This document shows positions 43,560 through 53,843 of a DNA stretch of 64,000 bases, piece after piece; within the stretch, counting starts at the first letter, position 1, and every line of letters starts with the position of its first letter. The position numbers and the translations under genes are program-made. The stretch covers positions 124,001 through 188,000 of the forward strand of contig JAOTOM010004953.1 in the NCBI GenBank assembly GCA_034440615.1. The letters run 5' to 3'. This stretch comes from Ashinkailepas kermadecensis (taxonomy: Eukaryota > Arthropoda > Thecostraca > Neolepadidae). A model generated the notes under the pieces. That model was not told the origin of the DNA. It saw only the letters and a program-made list of their open reading frames with translations, and ran no database searches.

Positions 43560-43840
43560 TTTTACTGCTTCACCAGCCGTCCTAGCTCTCCTGGCTCTGC
43601 AGCACCTCGTTTCCCTCCTGGCTGGCTCCTGATTCCCCCTTGAATCGCATTTGGCTCATTCCTGTGTCGCACCCGGTTTTCTTCTGGCTCACACCTACCT
43701 GGCCCTATCCTGACTTGCACCTGGCTAGCTCCTTGATCGACTCCATCCTGATTCTCACCCAGTCCCCCCCTGACTCGCGCCCGGTTCCATCCTGGCCGGC
43801 ACCCGGTCCCCTCCTGGCCAGCACCTGGTTCCGCCTTGAA
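43560..43840. repeat. degenerate proline-codon-like repeat (CTCCTGGCTNGCACC)
   Basis: Diverged 22-33-bp units containing TCCTGGCTCGCACC and CGGTTCC. Open frames are artefacts. Confidence 0.6.
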
Positions 43841-43928
43841 CCGGCTGCGCGGCCCGGTTGTGGTCCGAAGCCCAGCACGCGAGAGAAAAGCGCAGCATAC
43901 CGCGTGACGCTGTGGCTGCGGAGCAAGC

Positions 43929-44312
43929 ACCTGACCGGTCTAAGGCGAAGGCTCCTGACCGGTCTAAGGCGAAGGCTCCTGACCGGTCTAAGGCGAAGGC
44001 TCCTGACCGGTCTAAGGCGAAGGCTCCTGACCGGTCTAAGGCGAAGGCTCCTGACCGGTCTAAGGCGAAGGCTCCTGACCGGTTAAGGCGAGGCGGGCCT
44101 GACCGGTCTAAGGCGAAGGCCCCTGACCGGTCTAAGGCGAAGGCTCCTGACCGGTCTAAGGCGAAGGCTCCTGACCAGTCTAAGGCGAAGGCTCCTGACC
44201 GGTCTAAGGCGAAGGCTCCTGACCGGTCTAAGGCGAAGGCTCCTGACCGGTCTAAGGCGAAGGCTCCTGACCGGTCTAAGGCGAAGGCTCCTGACCGGTC
44301 TAAGGCGAAGCG
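43929..44312. repeat. 24-bp minisatellite, about 16 copies
   Basis: Units of CTGACCGGTCTAAGGCGAAG plus GCTC. One unit (44081-44100) is altered and shifts register. The flanks at 43890-43930 and 44310-44350 share GCGTGACG(C/T)TG(T/C)GGCTGCGGA, so the array was inserted or expanded inside a duplicated segment. Confidence 0.95.
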
Positions 44313-45081
44313 ACCGCGTGACGTTGCGGCTGCGGAGCAAGCGCCTGACCGGTCTAAAGCAACTAATGAACATGCCCGTGCGAAACGGCCGTTAGACAGA
44401 GGCCACGCTATCGCACGGAACAATGAGGCCCAACAATGGGACGCCGTCAACGTTGAGACCGTACAGCTGACGCCCGCTCCAGCGGCTACAATGGTGGCGC
44501 CACTCACTCCGTTCAGCACCGGCATCGATCTGCGTGGAGCGCTCCATGCGCTACTGACCCGTGGAAGCGCATTGCAAGTCCTCGTGCGGTGCGGGGAGGG
44601 GAGGGTACGAATTCATTTTCGCGTGCTGTTTCTGAACCATTAGCGCTAATGCTCTGACATTCGACGACGTTTCCCAGCTATTTGTACACCTCCTTTCAGA
44701 AGCGTCCTGGCTTTGTCAGCGGTGGATGCAAGGAAGCATTCAGGAATGTATACTCTGCGATGTTTGCCGTCTCCTTCAGGACACGTCGCGTATCATCAGG
44801 CATTATGTTGGACGAAAACGTCATGTATGACAAGTGTCAGTTGATTCTGTTCTTAGCCTCTGTGCTCTTAATAATATTATGTTTAAGGTGATCCATTGGG
44901 TATCTGCGAAACATAATTAATGGAATTTAAAAGTTATATTAATGGAAATAGTGGTACGTATTATGCAATGCAACACTGAACACAATGGCTACGAGTTATA
45001 TCTAGCTAATCGGGTAGGTGCCACACTTTTGTGAAAAGTAAAATGCATTGAAAACGTCAAATGACAAGTGCTGATGACACA
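44313..45081. other. no gene called
   Basis: On the minus strand at about 44690-44825 an open stretch reads MTFSSNIMPDD... to LTKPGRF and a stop. It looks non-random but has no recognised family or splice partner. Confidence 0.25.
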
Positions 45082-45092
45082 GCATTTTGAAA

Positions 45093-45257
45093 GGGGACGA
45101 GTAGTCTAGGGGTAAGTTGCCCGTCTCACAATCGAAAGATTGTGGGTTCGAGGCTCACCTGTCGCTACTCTTCGCCCGCGACCAATCGGCGTGAGAGATT
45201 GGTGACGATACATGACTCAACGATCGACGTGTCGCAAAACCAATAACAACCACCACG
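45093..45257 (+). mobile_element. tRNA-derived SINE, copy A
   Basis: The tRNA-like head has an A-box-like CTAGGGGTAAGTT and B box GGTTCGAGGCTC. A conserved body follows (CGCCCGCGACCAATCGGCG) with an AACCAATAACAACC tail. It is flanked by near-identical 11-mers GCATTTTGAAA (45082) and GCATCTTGAAA (45258), read as a target duplication. It is shared with 57251-57419. It is not a functional tRNA, because the acceptor arms do not pair. Confidence 0.85.
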
Positions 45258-45268
45258 GCATCTTGAAA

Positions 45269-45421
45269 TGCCAATATGCATAAGCATTGCTAGCCCACGA
45301 AATAATCAATGCAACATCCAAGTGATATTGTAGAAAACATGTTTTGGAATTTATTCTGGAAAGCCTTGAATTGAATTTATTATTTGAATATCGGAATTTA
45401 TTCTGGAATTTACCGAAAAAG
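45269..45421. other. no gene seen; short repeated GGAATTTATTCTGGAA
   Basis: The 16-mer occurs at about 45345 and 45400. Confidence 0.5.
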
Positions 45422-45528
45422 CAGTAAAAATGTTTTTTAAACGAAGAGTGCGCTCGCAATGTTTTGCTGAGGATTGCCTCAGCAAAACATTACGAGCGCA
45501 CTCTTGGTTTAAATGAAAATTTTTACTG
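45422..45528. mobile_element. 107-bp near-perfect hairpin (foldback MITE-like)
   Basis: Two arms of about 51 bp face each other around a tiny loop (GAGGATTGCCTC). The outer ends are CAGTAAAAAT and the inner arms share AGTGCGCTCG and AATGTTTTGCTGAGG. Most differences are near the outer third. No coding capacity. Confidence 0.85.
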
Positions 45529-45885
45529 ATTTTTGGGATCAATTCAGGTTTCAGGCAGGACAAGTTGCGGGTATGGCATGGTACATATATGCACTGAACT
45601 ATACATAGATATATGGAGTCCCTTCCGAAAGGTATTTGCATATTTTCACCCAATGCTTCTCGTCCCACCCAATGTGATGACTGATCGAAAGAAGAGGAAT
45701 CAATTTTACAGATATTTCCATGTCGAAGACGAAAACTCCCGCCATCACGCGTTTTCGGGATTAACGCGGGAAACGAAAAGAAACTGGACTACTGAGGAAA
45801 ACGAATCTATAACATGGTGAACATGTCAACTTTCTGCTTTCTGCTGAAAGCTCAGAATTCAGGTATGCAGAGACGCGTGCATCAC
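45529..45885. other. no gene seen
   Basis: Nothing recognised. Confidence 0.4.
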
Positions 45886-45978
45886 GATCGATGCATCGCA
45901 TCGCGTGCATCACGCATCGCATCGCATCGCGGCATCACGATCGCAGCATCGCATCGCGTGCATCACGATCGCATTATA
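45886..45978. repeat. GCATCGCATCGCGTGCATCACGATC repeat
   Basis: Short interleaved units of GCATCGC and GTGCATCACGATC. Confidence 0.8.
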
Positions 45979-46090
45979 TCGCGAGATCGGCGACCGACCA
46001 CGACTGGCTGTCCGGCCTCAGCCGAGGTGATGCAGTGTCAACTGGGACCCACCGCAGCCCCGCTACCGGCCGGGCCGGTGCGACAACTCG

Positions 46091-46119
46091 TGACGTCATG
46101 TACGGCATGCATGACGTCA
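46091..46119. promoter_or_regulatory. paired CRE palindromes
   Basis: Two perfect TGACGTCA octamers (46091-46098 and 46112-46119), 21 bp apart, face each other around GTACGGCATGCA. CRE is the CREB/ATF consensus. No adjacent gene start is identified. Confidence 0.4.
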
Positions 46120-46640
46120 TGACGCCCGCTGGGTTACCTGACCCGTTAATGGATCGGGTGGCAGTTCAGTCGCCTCGCCCATGGCAGTGGCGCCAATGTA
46201 TTGGCGCCAATGTGTCGGCGAACGTCGCCGGCGATGCCGCGGGCAACCTGACGGCTGATATCCGAGTGCGTAATATCGTACCAGCCTGTAGCTATGCGGG
46301 CTTTGGATCAAGCTTTGAATCATGTGGGATAATGTCAGAACCGGCGGAACGTCGGCACGCATGGGGGCCAAGCCGGGGTTGGGCCTCCTTTCCTGGGGTC
46401 CTCCTCGCCTAGGGGGGGGGGGCTTCCGAAGGTCTTCCACCTGGGAGGGGCTCCATGCAGTGACCAGGCCTGGTAGATCTAAAGATATTCCAGTGTACTA
46501 GTACATAATGTGTTGCAAATTGTAGCCGGGCCCACGTAAAAAGTGATCTTTTAACGATGATGTGGAAGGAGTCGGGCAGGAACTATATGGATCCCTATAT
46601 AGTCCCGGATGGGGAGGGAAGGGCCTCTTGCAATCCCAAT
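46120..46640. other. no gene seen
   Basis: GC-rich open frames on both strands without recognisable domains. Poly-G occurs at 46411-46420. Confidence 0.35.
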
Positions 46641-46925
46641 ATGGATTACAAGAGGCACACTGTAATATTCATAGAGGCCCTGCAATCCCAGGGATCTCCT
46701 GTAGTCCCAGTAGGGGCATCCTGTAGCTTCGCATGAGGGACTAGACCCCAGCTGGAATCCCAGGGTACTCCTGTAGTCCCAGGGGGCTCTTTAAATCCCA
46801 GGGAGCATCCTGTAATCCAAGGGTGCCTCCAGTAATACCAGGGGTCCATGCTAATCCCAGAGTATCCTCCTGCACTTCCAGTTGTGCCTCTTGTAATTTC
46901 AGTGGGCCTCTCGTTGTTTCAGGAT
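46640..46925. repeat. degenerate 25-36-bp repeat (CCTGTAATCCCAGGG)
   Basis: About nine diverged units with CTCCTGTAGTCCCAGGGG. Confidence 0.75.
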
Positions 46926-47276
46926 GACCTACAGGAGGCCTCCTCCAGGGCTTCGTGTGGGCCCAAGAGGTCTTCACAATGTGGACTACTTGGCAAGTGG
47001 TGTCAGGTCCCTGTTGCCATCTTATGGGAGCCACTGTCCCCCTGGCCGTCTTCGTTCCGCCGCCCCTGGATGATGTCAGAGTCTGTGGAAAATCAGTTGA
47101 GGAATCAGTCCGTAGCTCGCCACGTCACCGGATGGTTACGTCATCCCAGATCGTCCGGTTTGACGTGTTGGATGCATGCTCGTGCTGTTAAACCGCAGAC
47201 GACCCGCTTTATATGTATGGACTGAGGTACCGATGCTTTGTCAGACGGTCGACAGAGGTTGGGGTCGGGGTAGGAG

Positions 47277-48225
47277 TCAGGTCATCACCAGTCAGGTCAG
47301 TCAGCCGCACTGGACAGCACCGCCAGACCGGCAGTCAGTCTGGTCAGTCACTCAGCACCACAGTCAGGTCAGTCAGCCTCACAGGATAGCACCGCCAGAC
47401 CGGCAGTCAGTCTGGTCAGTCACTCAGCACCACAGTCAGGTCAGTCAGCCTCACAGAACAGCACCGCCAGACCGGCAGTCAGTCTGGTCAGTCACTCAGC
47501 ACCACAGTCAGGTCAGTCAGCCTCACAGGACAGCACCGCCAGACCGGCAAACAGTCTGGTCAGTCACTCAGCACCACAGTCAGGTCAGTCAGCCTCACAG
47601 GATAGCACCGCCAGACCGGCTGTCCGTCTGGTCAGTCACTCAGCACCACAGTCAGGTCAGTCAGCCTCACAGGACAGCACCGCCAGACCGGCAAACAGTC
47701 TGGTCAGTCACTCAGCACCACAGTCAGGTCAGTCAGCCTCACAGGATAGCACCGCCAGACCGACTGTCCGTCTGGTCAGTCACTCAGCACCACAGTCAGG
47801 TCAGTCAGCCTCACAGGACAGCACCGCCAGACCGGCTGTCCGTCTGGTCAGTCACTCAGCACCACAGTCAGGTCAGTCAGCCTCACAGGACAGCACCGCC
47901 AGACCGGCAAACAGTCTGGTCAGTCACTCAGCACCACAGTCAGGTCAGTCAGCCTCACAGGACAGCACCGCCAGACCGGCAAACAGTCTGGTCAGTCACT
48001 CAGCACCACAGTCAGGTCAGTCAGCCTCACAGGATAGCACCGCCAGACCGGCTGTCCGTCTGGTCAGTCACTCAGCACCACAGTCAGGTCAGTCAGCCTC
48101 ACAGGACTGCACCGCCAGACCGGCAGTCACTCTGGTCAGTTATTCAGCACCGCATTCGGGTCAGCCAGTCGCACGGAACAGCACCGCCAGACCGGCTGTC
48201 GGTCTGGTCAGTTATTCAGCCAGTG
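47277..48225. repeat. 72-bp minisatellite, 13 copies
   Basis: Units contain CAGTCAGGTCAGTCAGCCTC then ACAGCACCGCCAGACCGGC and TCTGGTCAGTCACTCAGCAC. At one variable site units carry CAGTCAG, AAACAG or TGTCCG. These subtypes recur in an order that suggests block duplications. The period is a multiple of three, so the frame is open for over 300 codons. I regard it as non-coding. Confidence 0.96.
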
Positions 48226-49150
48226 AGTCAGTCCCGGTAGGCCACTGAACAGCTTAGCCAATGGCAGCAGAGGTGGTCACCTCTCCTGCGACTGGTGATG
48301 ATACTGCACGGGACTGCGTGACTAGTGCTGACCCTAAGTCGGACCTGAGCCAGACGTCTGCCGCAGATAGGTGCATCTGTGGTGCACACCCTGTCCTCTG
48401 GTCATTCTCGGAACACGAATACGTGACTGTGCTGGGCTGCATGAACTCTGGCTGATACTTTCAGTGCGATTCAAGACCGAACAAGTTGTGTCAGTTGTGA
48501 ACAAGTTGTGGCAGAGGTGCAGATTCCGGGGGTTGGAGGTTAAAAACCCCATGAGATCGGGATCAGACGTTCCAAGTGGTCAGGGGGTCTAGTAAACTGG
48601 TGAAGTGCGCGATGTTTTATGAAAGAGAAAAATTGCAAAAGCAATGCAACGTCGATAGAAGGCAGGTTGTGAGTAATGTTCATGCACAATAATCTAAAGC
48701 CATCAACTTAAATTGAAACATTGGTGATATTGTTATTTTTTGGTAAAAATGTGTGGTGATCCCTTTTACCTGAACCCACACCGTACATATACATAACTCG
48801 GAACGGCTTCCGTGCCATTTTTCTCGCGAAGTCTTAAACATTGGTCATTCCCCAATCCCAGCTTGTCGCTTCAATCTTCATGCACATATTTTAAGTTGGC
48901 AATAATAGAAACTTCTCAGATGTAGCAGGTTGTCTACGACCAGCGCAATTGTCGTCGTTCATATAATTACATCGCAAATGAAAATTCGTTTTTGACATCA
49001 ATGCCGATGATCTAAGAGCGAAGTCTGGTATTTTATTTGCCCTACGTCAGAGTTACTGCTAGCAGTTTTCAGTCGCGAACTCTGATAAAATAAATTATAC
49101 TGCCAACCACACAAATTTACGCTATGTTGTCTGAGCCATGTCCATGGTAG
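48226..49150. other. no gene seen
   Basis: Nothing recognised. Confidence 0.4.
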
Positions 49151-49154
49151 GACA

Positions 49155-49519
49155 CAGGGGGCAATAGGGGCATGTGCTCCCCTTCCATGGAAAGTGGCGC
49201 CCCTCTAGCTGGGAAAAGACGCTCTGCTGGGAAAGCTCGAGTGCATCTCTCCTCGCTCAGTGGATTTTTCAGCCAGAGGCGCTCCTCGGGGAGGAATAGG
49301 CGTCCCCTTGGAAAGAATAGGCGCCCCCTTGGTAGGAAAAGGCGCCCTCCTGAGTGGAGAAGGACCCCTTCAGTATGCTCGGGTGCATCCCCCTCCTCCC
49401 GCTCAACGGATCTTCAGCCGAAGGTGCCCCTTCATGTATTTTCCACCTGGTGCCCCTCCGAAGAAATGGTAACACTCCAGACAAGTGCCCTCCCATGGCA
49501 ATTCCTGGATCCGCCTCTG
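49155..49519 (-). mobile_element. probable non-autonomous DNA element
   Basis: On the minus strand it starts CAGAGGCGGATCCAGGAATT, a type of end seen in many animal non-autonomous elements. It runs to CCCCTATTGCCCCCTG. Inside are three tandem copies of AAGGGGGCGCCTATTC. No coding frame. Confidence 0.4.
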
Positions 49520-50895
49520 CTCCAAGGTACTGCACTGGCCCTGTCGAAGCGTGTATGCGCCGGGTGTTACGTTAATGTCGTATCTTTCACTTGTGTCTGC
49601 CATGGCTTGATGTAGATATCCGATTGGAGTGCATTTTCTCTTCGCTTGAAACATCAACATGATGTCGGGCAGCTAACTTTGACAGAAATCGTGAAGCAAC
49701 AAATCTTCCTGGATGACATTAAACCTTCTCTAAATTGTCCCTCAAACTTGACAATTGTGCAGGGACAACGTGCCTTCCAACTTCAAGATCGCTCAAACGC
49801 CTCTGATCTTATGAAACACGTTCACCAGGCATTGACCGGGGGAGGGGGACAAATCCGGCCCTCTGTCAAATATTCACCATAAATGGAAAACTCGACGAGA
49901 TATCTGCACAGAATTTTTAATGGTTTTCAAATGATCAATTGTACGTATCGTGTCAAAGTAAAAACTATAAAGTCTGATAGCTGATAGCTGATAGATAGAG
50001 TGCGTGGTGACGTTAAGGTGACATACAAAAACGCATCGGCGCACACAAATTGACCGATGCGTCAACCGAACGAATGACGATATTAGAGGTCGCCCAAGGA
50101 CAATCCAGAAACAATTAGTAGGTAAACAGCATGCAATGCCCTTGTTTTGATTTAATCGCTCACTTTGAAATGTCGACTTGGCAAATTGAAAAGAAGCATT
50201 GATCGAAAAATACTCGCAAAATGTCTGCCATTTGACTAAAAAATATCGGGGGAAAATTGAACAATTTGAACTCCAGGGGTCGCCAAACGCTTAAAAAGAA
50301 GGAAGGTCCAATTATTTCAACGACAGCAATATGGGAAACGGCCACGGGCGTCAGCTCTGATTCCACATACGCGGGGAAGGGGGAGGAGCACTATGCAATT
50401 TATGGGTTGATTCGTTCCATGCAGCGCCCGGGAGCAATGCCAATTTCACACAGTTTGTAGGCCGGGTCTCCCGTTCCTGTCCGGCGATGCCCATGGCGTC
50501 GTACATTATGTGGGCTATATCGCGTACTTACTGTGGCACTCGCAAGCATAACGAAATAAACTGTGATTGGGTGTGATATACATGCAAAAACAATAGACAA
50601 AATCTTCTCGAGTGCTCCTACTCCTAGTAGAAATAATGATGCATCAAAAGACATCAAAAGACGGTTCAGCGCTCTCTGATCAATGATGGCAATTCAATGA
50701 TCAAAATTTGGCCCTACAGCCCAAATAGTCAACTCTCTGTAATATTTTGGTCGGACATTCTGAGCGCATATGAAGTGCCTAGGATAGCAGATAACAGTGC
50801 CGATGAATGTGAATAGTTGTTTTTGGTGTGGGATAACTCCGTAATTGGAAGTGATCGGAAGTGACAGTGGGAAGTGAAATGACGTCGCCACATGA
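49520..50895. other. no gene seen
   Basis: Nothing recognised. Confidence 0.4.
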
Positions 50896-50903
50896 TGACG
50901 TCA
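50896..50903. promoter_or_regulatory. CRE palindrome upstream of GILT gene
   Basis: A perfect TGACGTCA, about 320 bp 5' of the GILT start codon, with a second half-match (ATGACGTCG) at 50879. The interval to the start codon is strongly CpG-rich, as expected of a promoter and 5'UTR. Confidence 0.45.
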
Positions 50904-51219
50904 CGGGCTGACGATGTTGTTGTCGCCGGCCGCCGACAGCTGCCTCTCGAGTTGAAGTGTCGATCAGCCGACTCGTGTCCGCGAGGTGCCAGCTCACCTG
51001 CGTCATTTGACACCACCCGAGCTGCCCCCACCCCGCCCGGACTTCAGATGATCGCCAGGTGTTGGCGCGCGCCGCGCCGGAGTCCGTTATCCCCCGGCGG
51101 CGCATCTCTTTCCGTGGGGCCTCTCGCAGCGGCCGCCGTCTCACAGGAGTCACACAGGCGGCGGCGGCGCCAGCGAGTCGGTGCACCGCAGACGCGTCAG
51201 TGTCCGGCCGAGCCCCGAG

Positions 51220-51837
51220 ATGTCAGCACTGCTGCTGCTGCCGTGCGCGCTGATTGCGCTGGCGCCGGCCGCCGCCGCCGACCAGCCGCCTCTGCGCGTG
51301 GTCATCTTCTTCGAGAGCCTGTGCTCCGACTGCCAGCGCTTCATGTCGGGCAGCTTCGCGCGCGCCTGGCTGGCGGTGCCGGAGATCCTGAACGTGACGC
51401 TAGTGCCGTGGGGCTTCGCGACGGCCACTCGCGACGACGGCCGCTGGCGGTTCCGCTGCCAGCACGGGCCGCAAGAGTGTCGCGGCAACCGGCTGCACGC
51501 GTGCGGCGTGCTGCTGGCGCCGCGGCGAGGCATCGCAGTCGACTTCTCCGTGTGCCTAGAGTCTCAGCATTCGGAACTGGACTGTGTCGACGAGGTCGGG
51601 CTGGACCCGGCGCTGCTCGAACAGTGCATGAACGACCCGGCCACGGACGACGTGATGGTGAAGTATCGTGACATGACCGACTCTGAGCGGCCTGCCATCG
51701 ACGAGGTGCCCACCGTCTGTCTGGACGGCAGCCAGCGGGACCAGGACGCCATGCAGGATGACTTCCTGCGCTACGTGTGCGAAGTGTGGCAGGGCGCTCC
51801 GCCGCCCGGCTGTCTTCAGCTGCTCGACTTCCAGTGA
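51220..51837 (+). CDS. GILT-family thiol reductase (gamma-interferon-inducible lysosomal thiol reductase-like)
   Basis: GILT proteins reduce disulfides in the acidic endolysosomal lumen or are secreted. The 205-residue product has a signal peptide (residues 1-20, LLLLPCALIALAPAAAA). The thioredoxin-like active site C35-S-D-C38 follows a VVIFFESL strand, and the family signature CQHGPQECRGNRLHAC spans 80-95. Several further C-terminal cysteines are present. N-linked site: NVT 58-60. The start is the ATG with purine at -3 that yields the signal peptide. An upstream in-frame extension begins at GTG and is not used. Length is normal for the family. The whole coding region is one uninterrupted exon with very high GC at third positions. 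A TGA follows DFQ. Confidence 0.93.
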   Translation: MSALLLLPCALIALAPAAAADQPPLRVVIFFESLCSDCQRFMSGSFARAWLAVPEILNVTLVPWGFATATRDDGRWRFRCQHGPQECRGNRLHACGVLLAPRRGIAVDFSVCLESQHSELDCVDEVGLDPALLEQCMNDPATDDVMVKYRDMTDSERPAIDEVPTVCLDGSQRDQDAMQDDFLRYVCEVWQGAPPPGCLQLLDFQ

Positions 51838-52128
51838 ATCCCTGCTGAGACGACGGCCGGCCATCGCTGCACCACTGCGTCCCTGCTGATACGACGGCCG
51901 GCCATCGCTGCACTGCTGCATCCCTGTTGAGATGCTTCTGTCTGGAAACAGGCTTCCCTGGAGGAAGTTCTGCCTGGAAGCAGCCCCTGGGGCCAGGTCT
52001 GCCTAGAGATGAGTTTCCCTAGAAGCAGGTCTCACAGAAGACAGCTCTCCCTGGAAACAGTTTTTCTTGAGGGCAACCTTGGTGAGAGAAAATCCTGCCT
52101 GTGGAAACCATCCATCTCCATTGGATGT
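51838..52128. repeat. short duplications in the GILT 3' flank
   Basis: Two copies of CGACGGCCGGCCATCGCTGC lie at 51851-51915. Degenerate CTGGAAACAG/GAAGCAG units follow to about 52100. Part of this is probably 3'UTR, though no clear AATAAA is seen. Confidence 0.6.
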
Positions 52129-52129
52129 G

Positions 52130-52785
52130 ATTTCCAGCGCTAGCGTTACTGTCTCGCCCCCAGCGCTGACCGACAAGTGACTGCCTGACCTCTGCCGCTG
52201 GTCGGCCAGCGACTGTGGCTCCCTTGGCGCTGGCCGGTCAGTGACTGTCGCGCCCCAGAGGTGACCGACCAGTAACTACCACGTTCCCAGCACTGGAGTA
52301 CCATGGAACGCAGTGCCCCCAGCGCTTGAGTGTCAGTGACTGTCGTGCCTCCAGCGCTGGGGTGTCAGTGATTGCCGTATCCCCAGCGCTGGGGTGTCAG
52401 TGACTGTCGTGCCTTCAGCACTGGAGTGTCAGTGACTGTCGTGCCCTCAGCACTGGAGTGTCAATGACTGGCGTGCCCTCAGCACTGGAGTATCAGCGAC
52501 TGTCGTGCCTCCAGCGCTGAAGTGTCAGTGATCGCCGTATCCCCAGCGCTGGAGTGTCAGTAACTCGTACCTCCAGGGCTGGAGTGTCAGTGATTGCCGT
52601 ATCCCCAGCGCTGGAGTGTCAGTGACTGTCGTGCCTCCAGCGCTGAAGTGTCAGTGATCGCCGTATCCCCAGCACTGGAGTGTCAGTGACCGCTGCGCCC
52701 CCAGCGCTGGAGTGTCAGTGATTGCCATATCCCCAGCGCTGGAGTGTCAGTGACCGCTGCGCCCCCAGCGCTGGACGGCAAGATA
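52130..52785. repeat. 32-bp minisatellite
   Basis: About 20 units of CCAGCGCTGGAGTGTCAGTG plus ACTGTCGTGCCT or ATTGCCGTATCC. The two endings alternate in blocks, indicating higher-order duplication. The 5' edge is diverged. Confidence 0.93.
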
Positions 52786-53578
52786 TTGTCGACGACGGCA
52801 AGCTCTGGTGACGGTCACCATTCTACAATGCCATTCCCTATCTTCATGTGAATGCTTCCTTCTTCATGTGTAGATTACCTGGTCTTTTGTGGAACGTATA
52901 TCACTACGTAGAAGTCGCTAGAATCCAATGGAAGCACTTTCTCCGTGAAAAAAAACCCTGCCCCATGGAAGCCCCGAACCCATGGAGACCATGTAGGATT
53001 CTAGTCTTCCCCGTTTCGTGTGGAAGTATTGTTCCGTTGAAATTCGTATATCTGTGGAAGACACTCCTCTGGGGATTTCCGGTCTGTGTGTCGCATATGC
53101 TGGTGCGAGTTGACTGGCAGTAGCTCTGTTGAATTCGTTTGGCTGTAAGCTAAGCTGGTCACTGATAAACTTACATGGATAAAGGTGTGAGTTTCGGCGT
53201 CCACAGCGTGCAGAGCTTCACTGAACGCCATACATCTGAGCTAGTTGGTTAAGACCGAAATACATTTTGGTGTTTGATAATCTTCTCTTCGAACCAAGAA
53301 CTAACTTGTGCCGAATTCCGAGTCGGTGAGTTGCTGATCGGCCGGAGGAGTGGTAGAATATTTCACACGCCTTGGTGCTGTTATGCTTAACCGCCATTGC
53401 TTCACAAATGTAGCAACGATTCTGAAGTTGGTGGCACCGGAACCAGGTGTGCGTGTCCCATAACCGTCCGACCTTTGTTTCGGTTTCGGTTATTTGGGCT
53501 TCACGGCTCATCGGCTTTCCTGGCCAGCGATGCAGCGCCCAATCTACCCGATCTCTCTGTTGCACGCAATACAACTGA
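52786..53578. other. no gene seen
   Basis: Nothing recognised. Confidence 0.4.
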
Positions 53579-53843
53579 TAATGATATATCTGGGATGACC
53601 CTTTTTAACAAATCAAGAGCTTTCGGAGCTCCTAGCGGCTCCGTCTCCGGCGACGGAGCCATCTATGGTACCATCTATGGTACCCATATACCATATATGG
53701 TACCAATATACCATATATGGTACCAATATACCATCTATGGTAAATTCCTCGATGGATGGAATATACCATCTAACGATGGAGCCACTAGGAGCTCCGAAAG
53801 CTCATGAACTGTTTCAAAAAGAGACATCCCAGATATATCATTA
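53579..53843. mobile_element. foldback element, about 265 bp
   Basis: Terminal inverted arms of about 65 bp have outer ends TAATGATATATCTGGGATG. The inner parts GAGCTTTCGGAGCTCCTAG(C/T)GGCTCC lie at 53617 and, inverted, at 53778. The centre is a palindromic tandem tract of ATATATGGTACCA(A)TATACC. No coding frame. Confidence 0.85.

Noticed and set aside
45093..45165. Genuine tRNA gene
   Set aside because: The B box is good but the acceptor stem ends do not pair and the anticodon arm is replaced by a long hairpin; the same body continues into a SINE tail shared with 57251-57419.
47176..48240. 354-codon frame with a 24-residue repeat
   Set aside because: It is the 72-bp minisatellite read in the one open frame; subtypes vary by DNA blocks without sign of protein selection.
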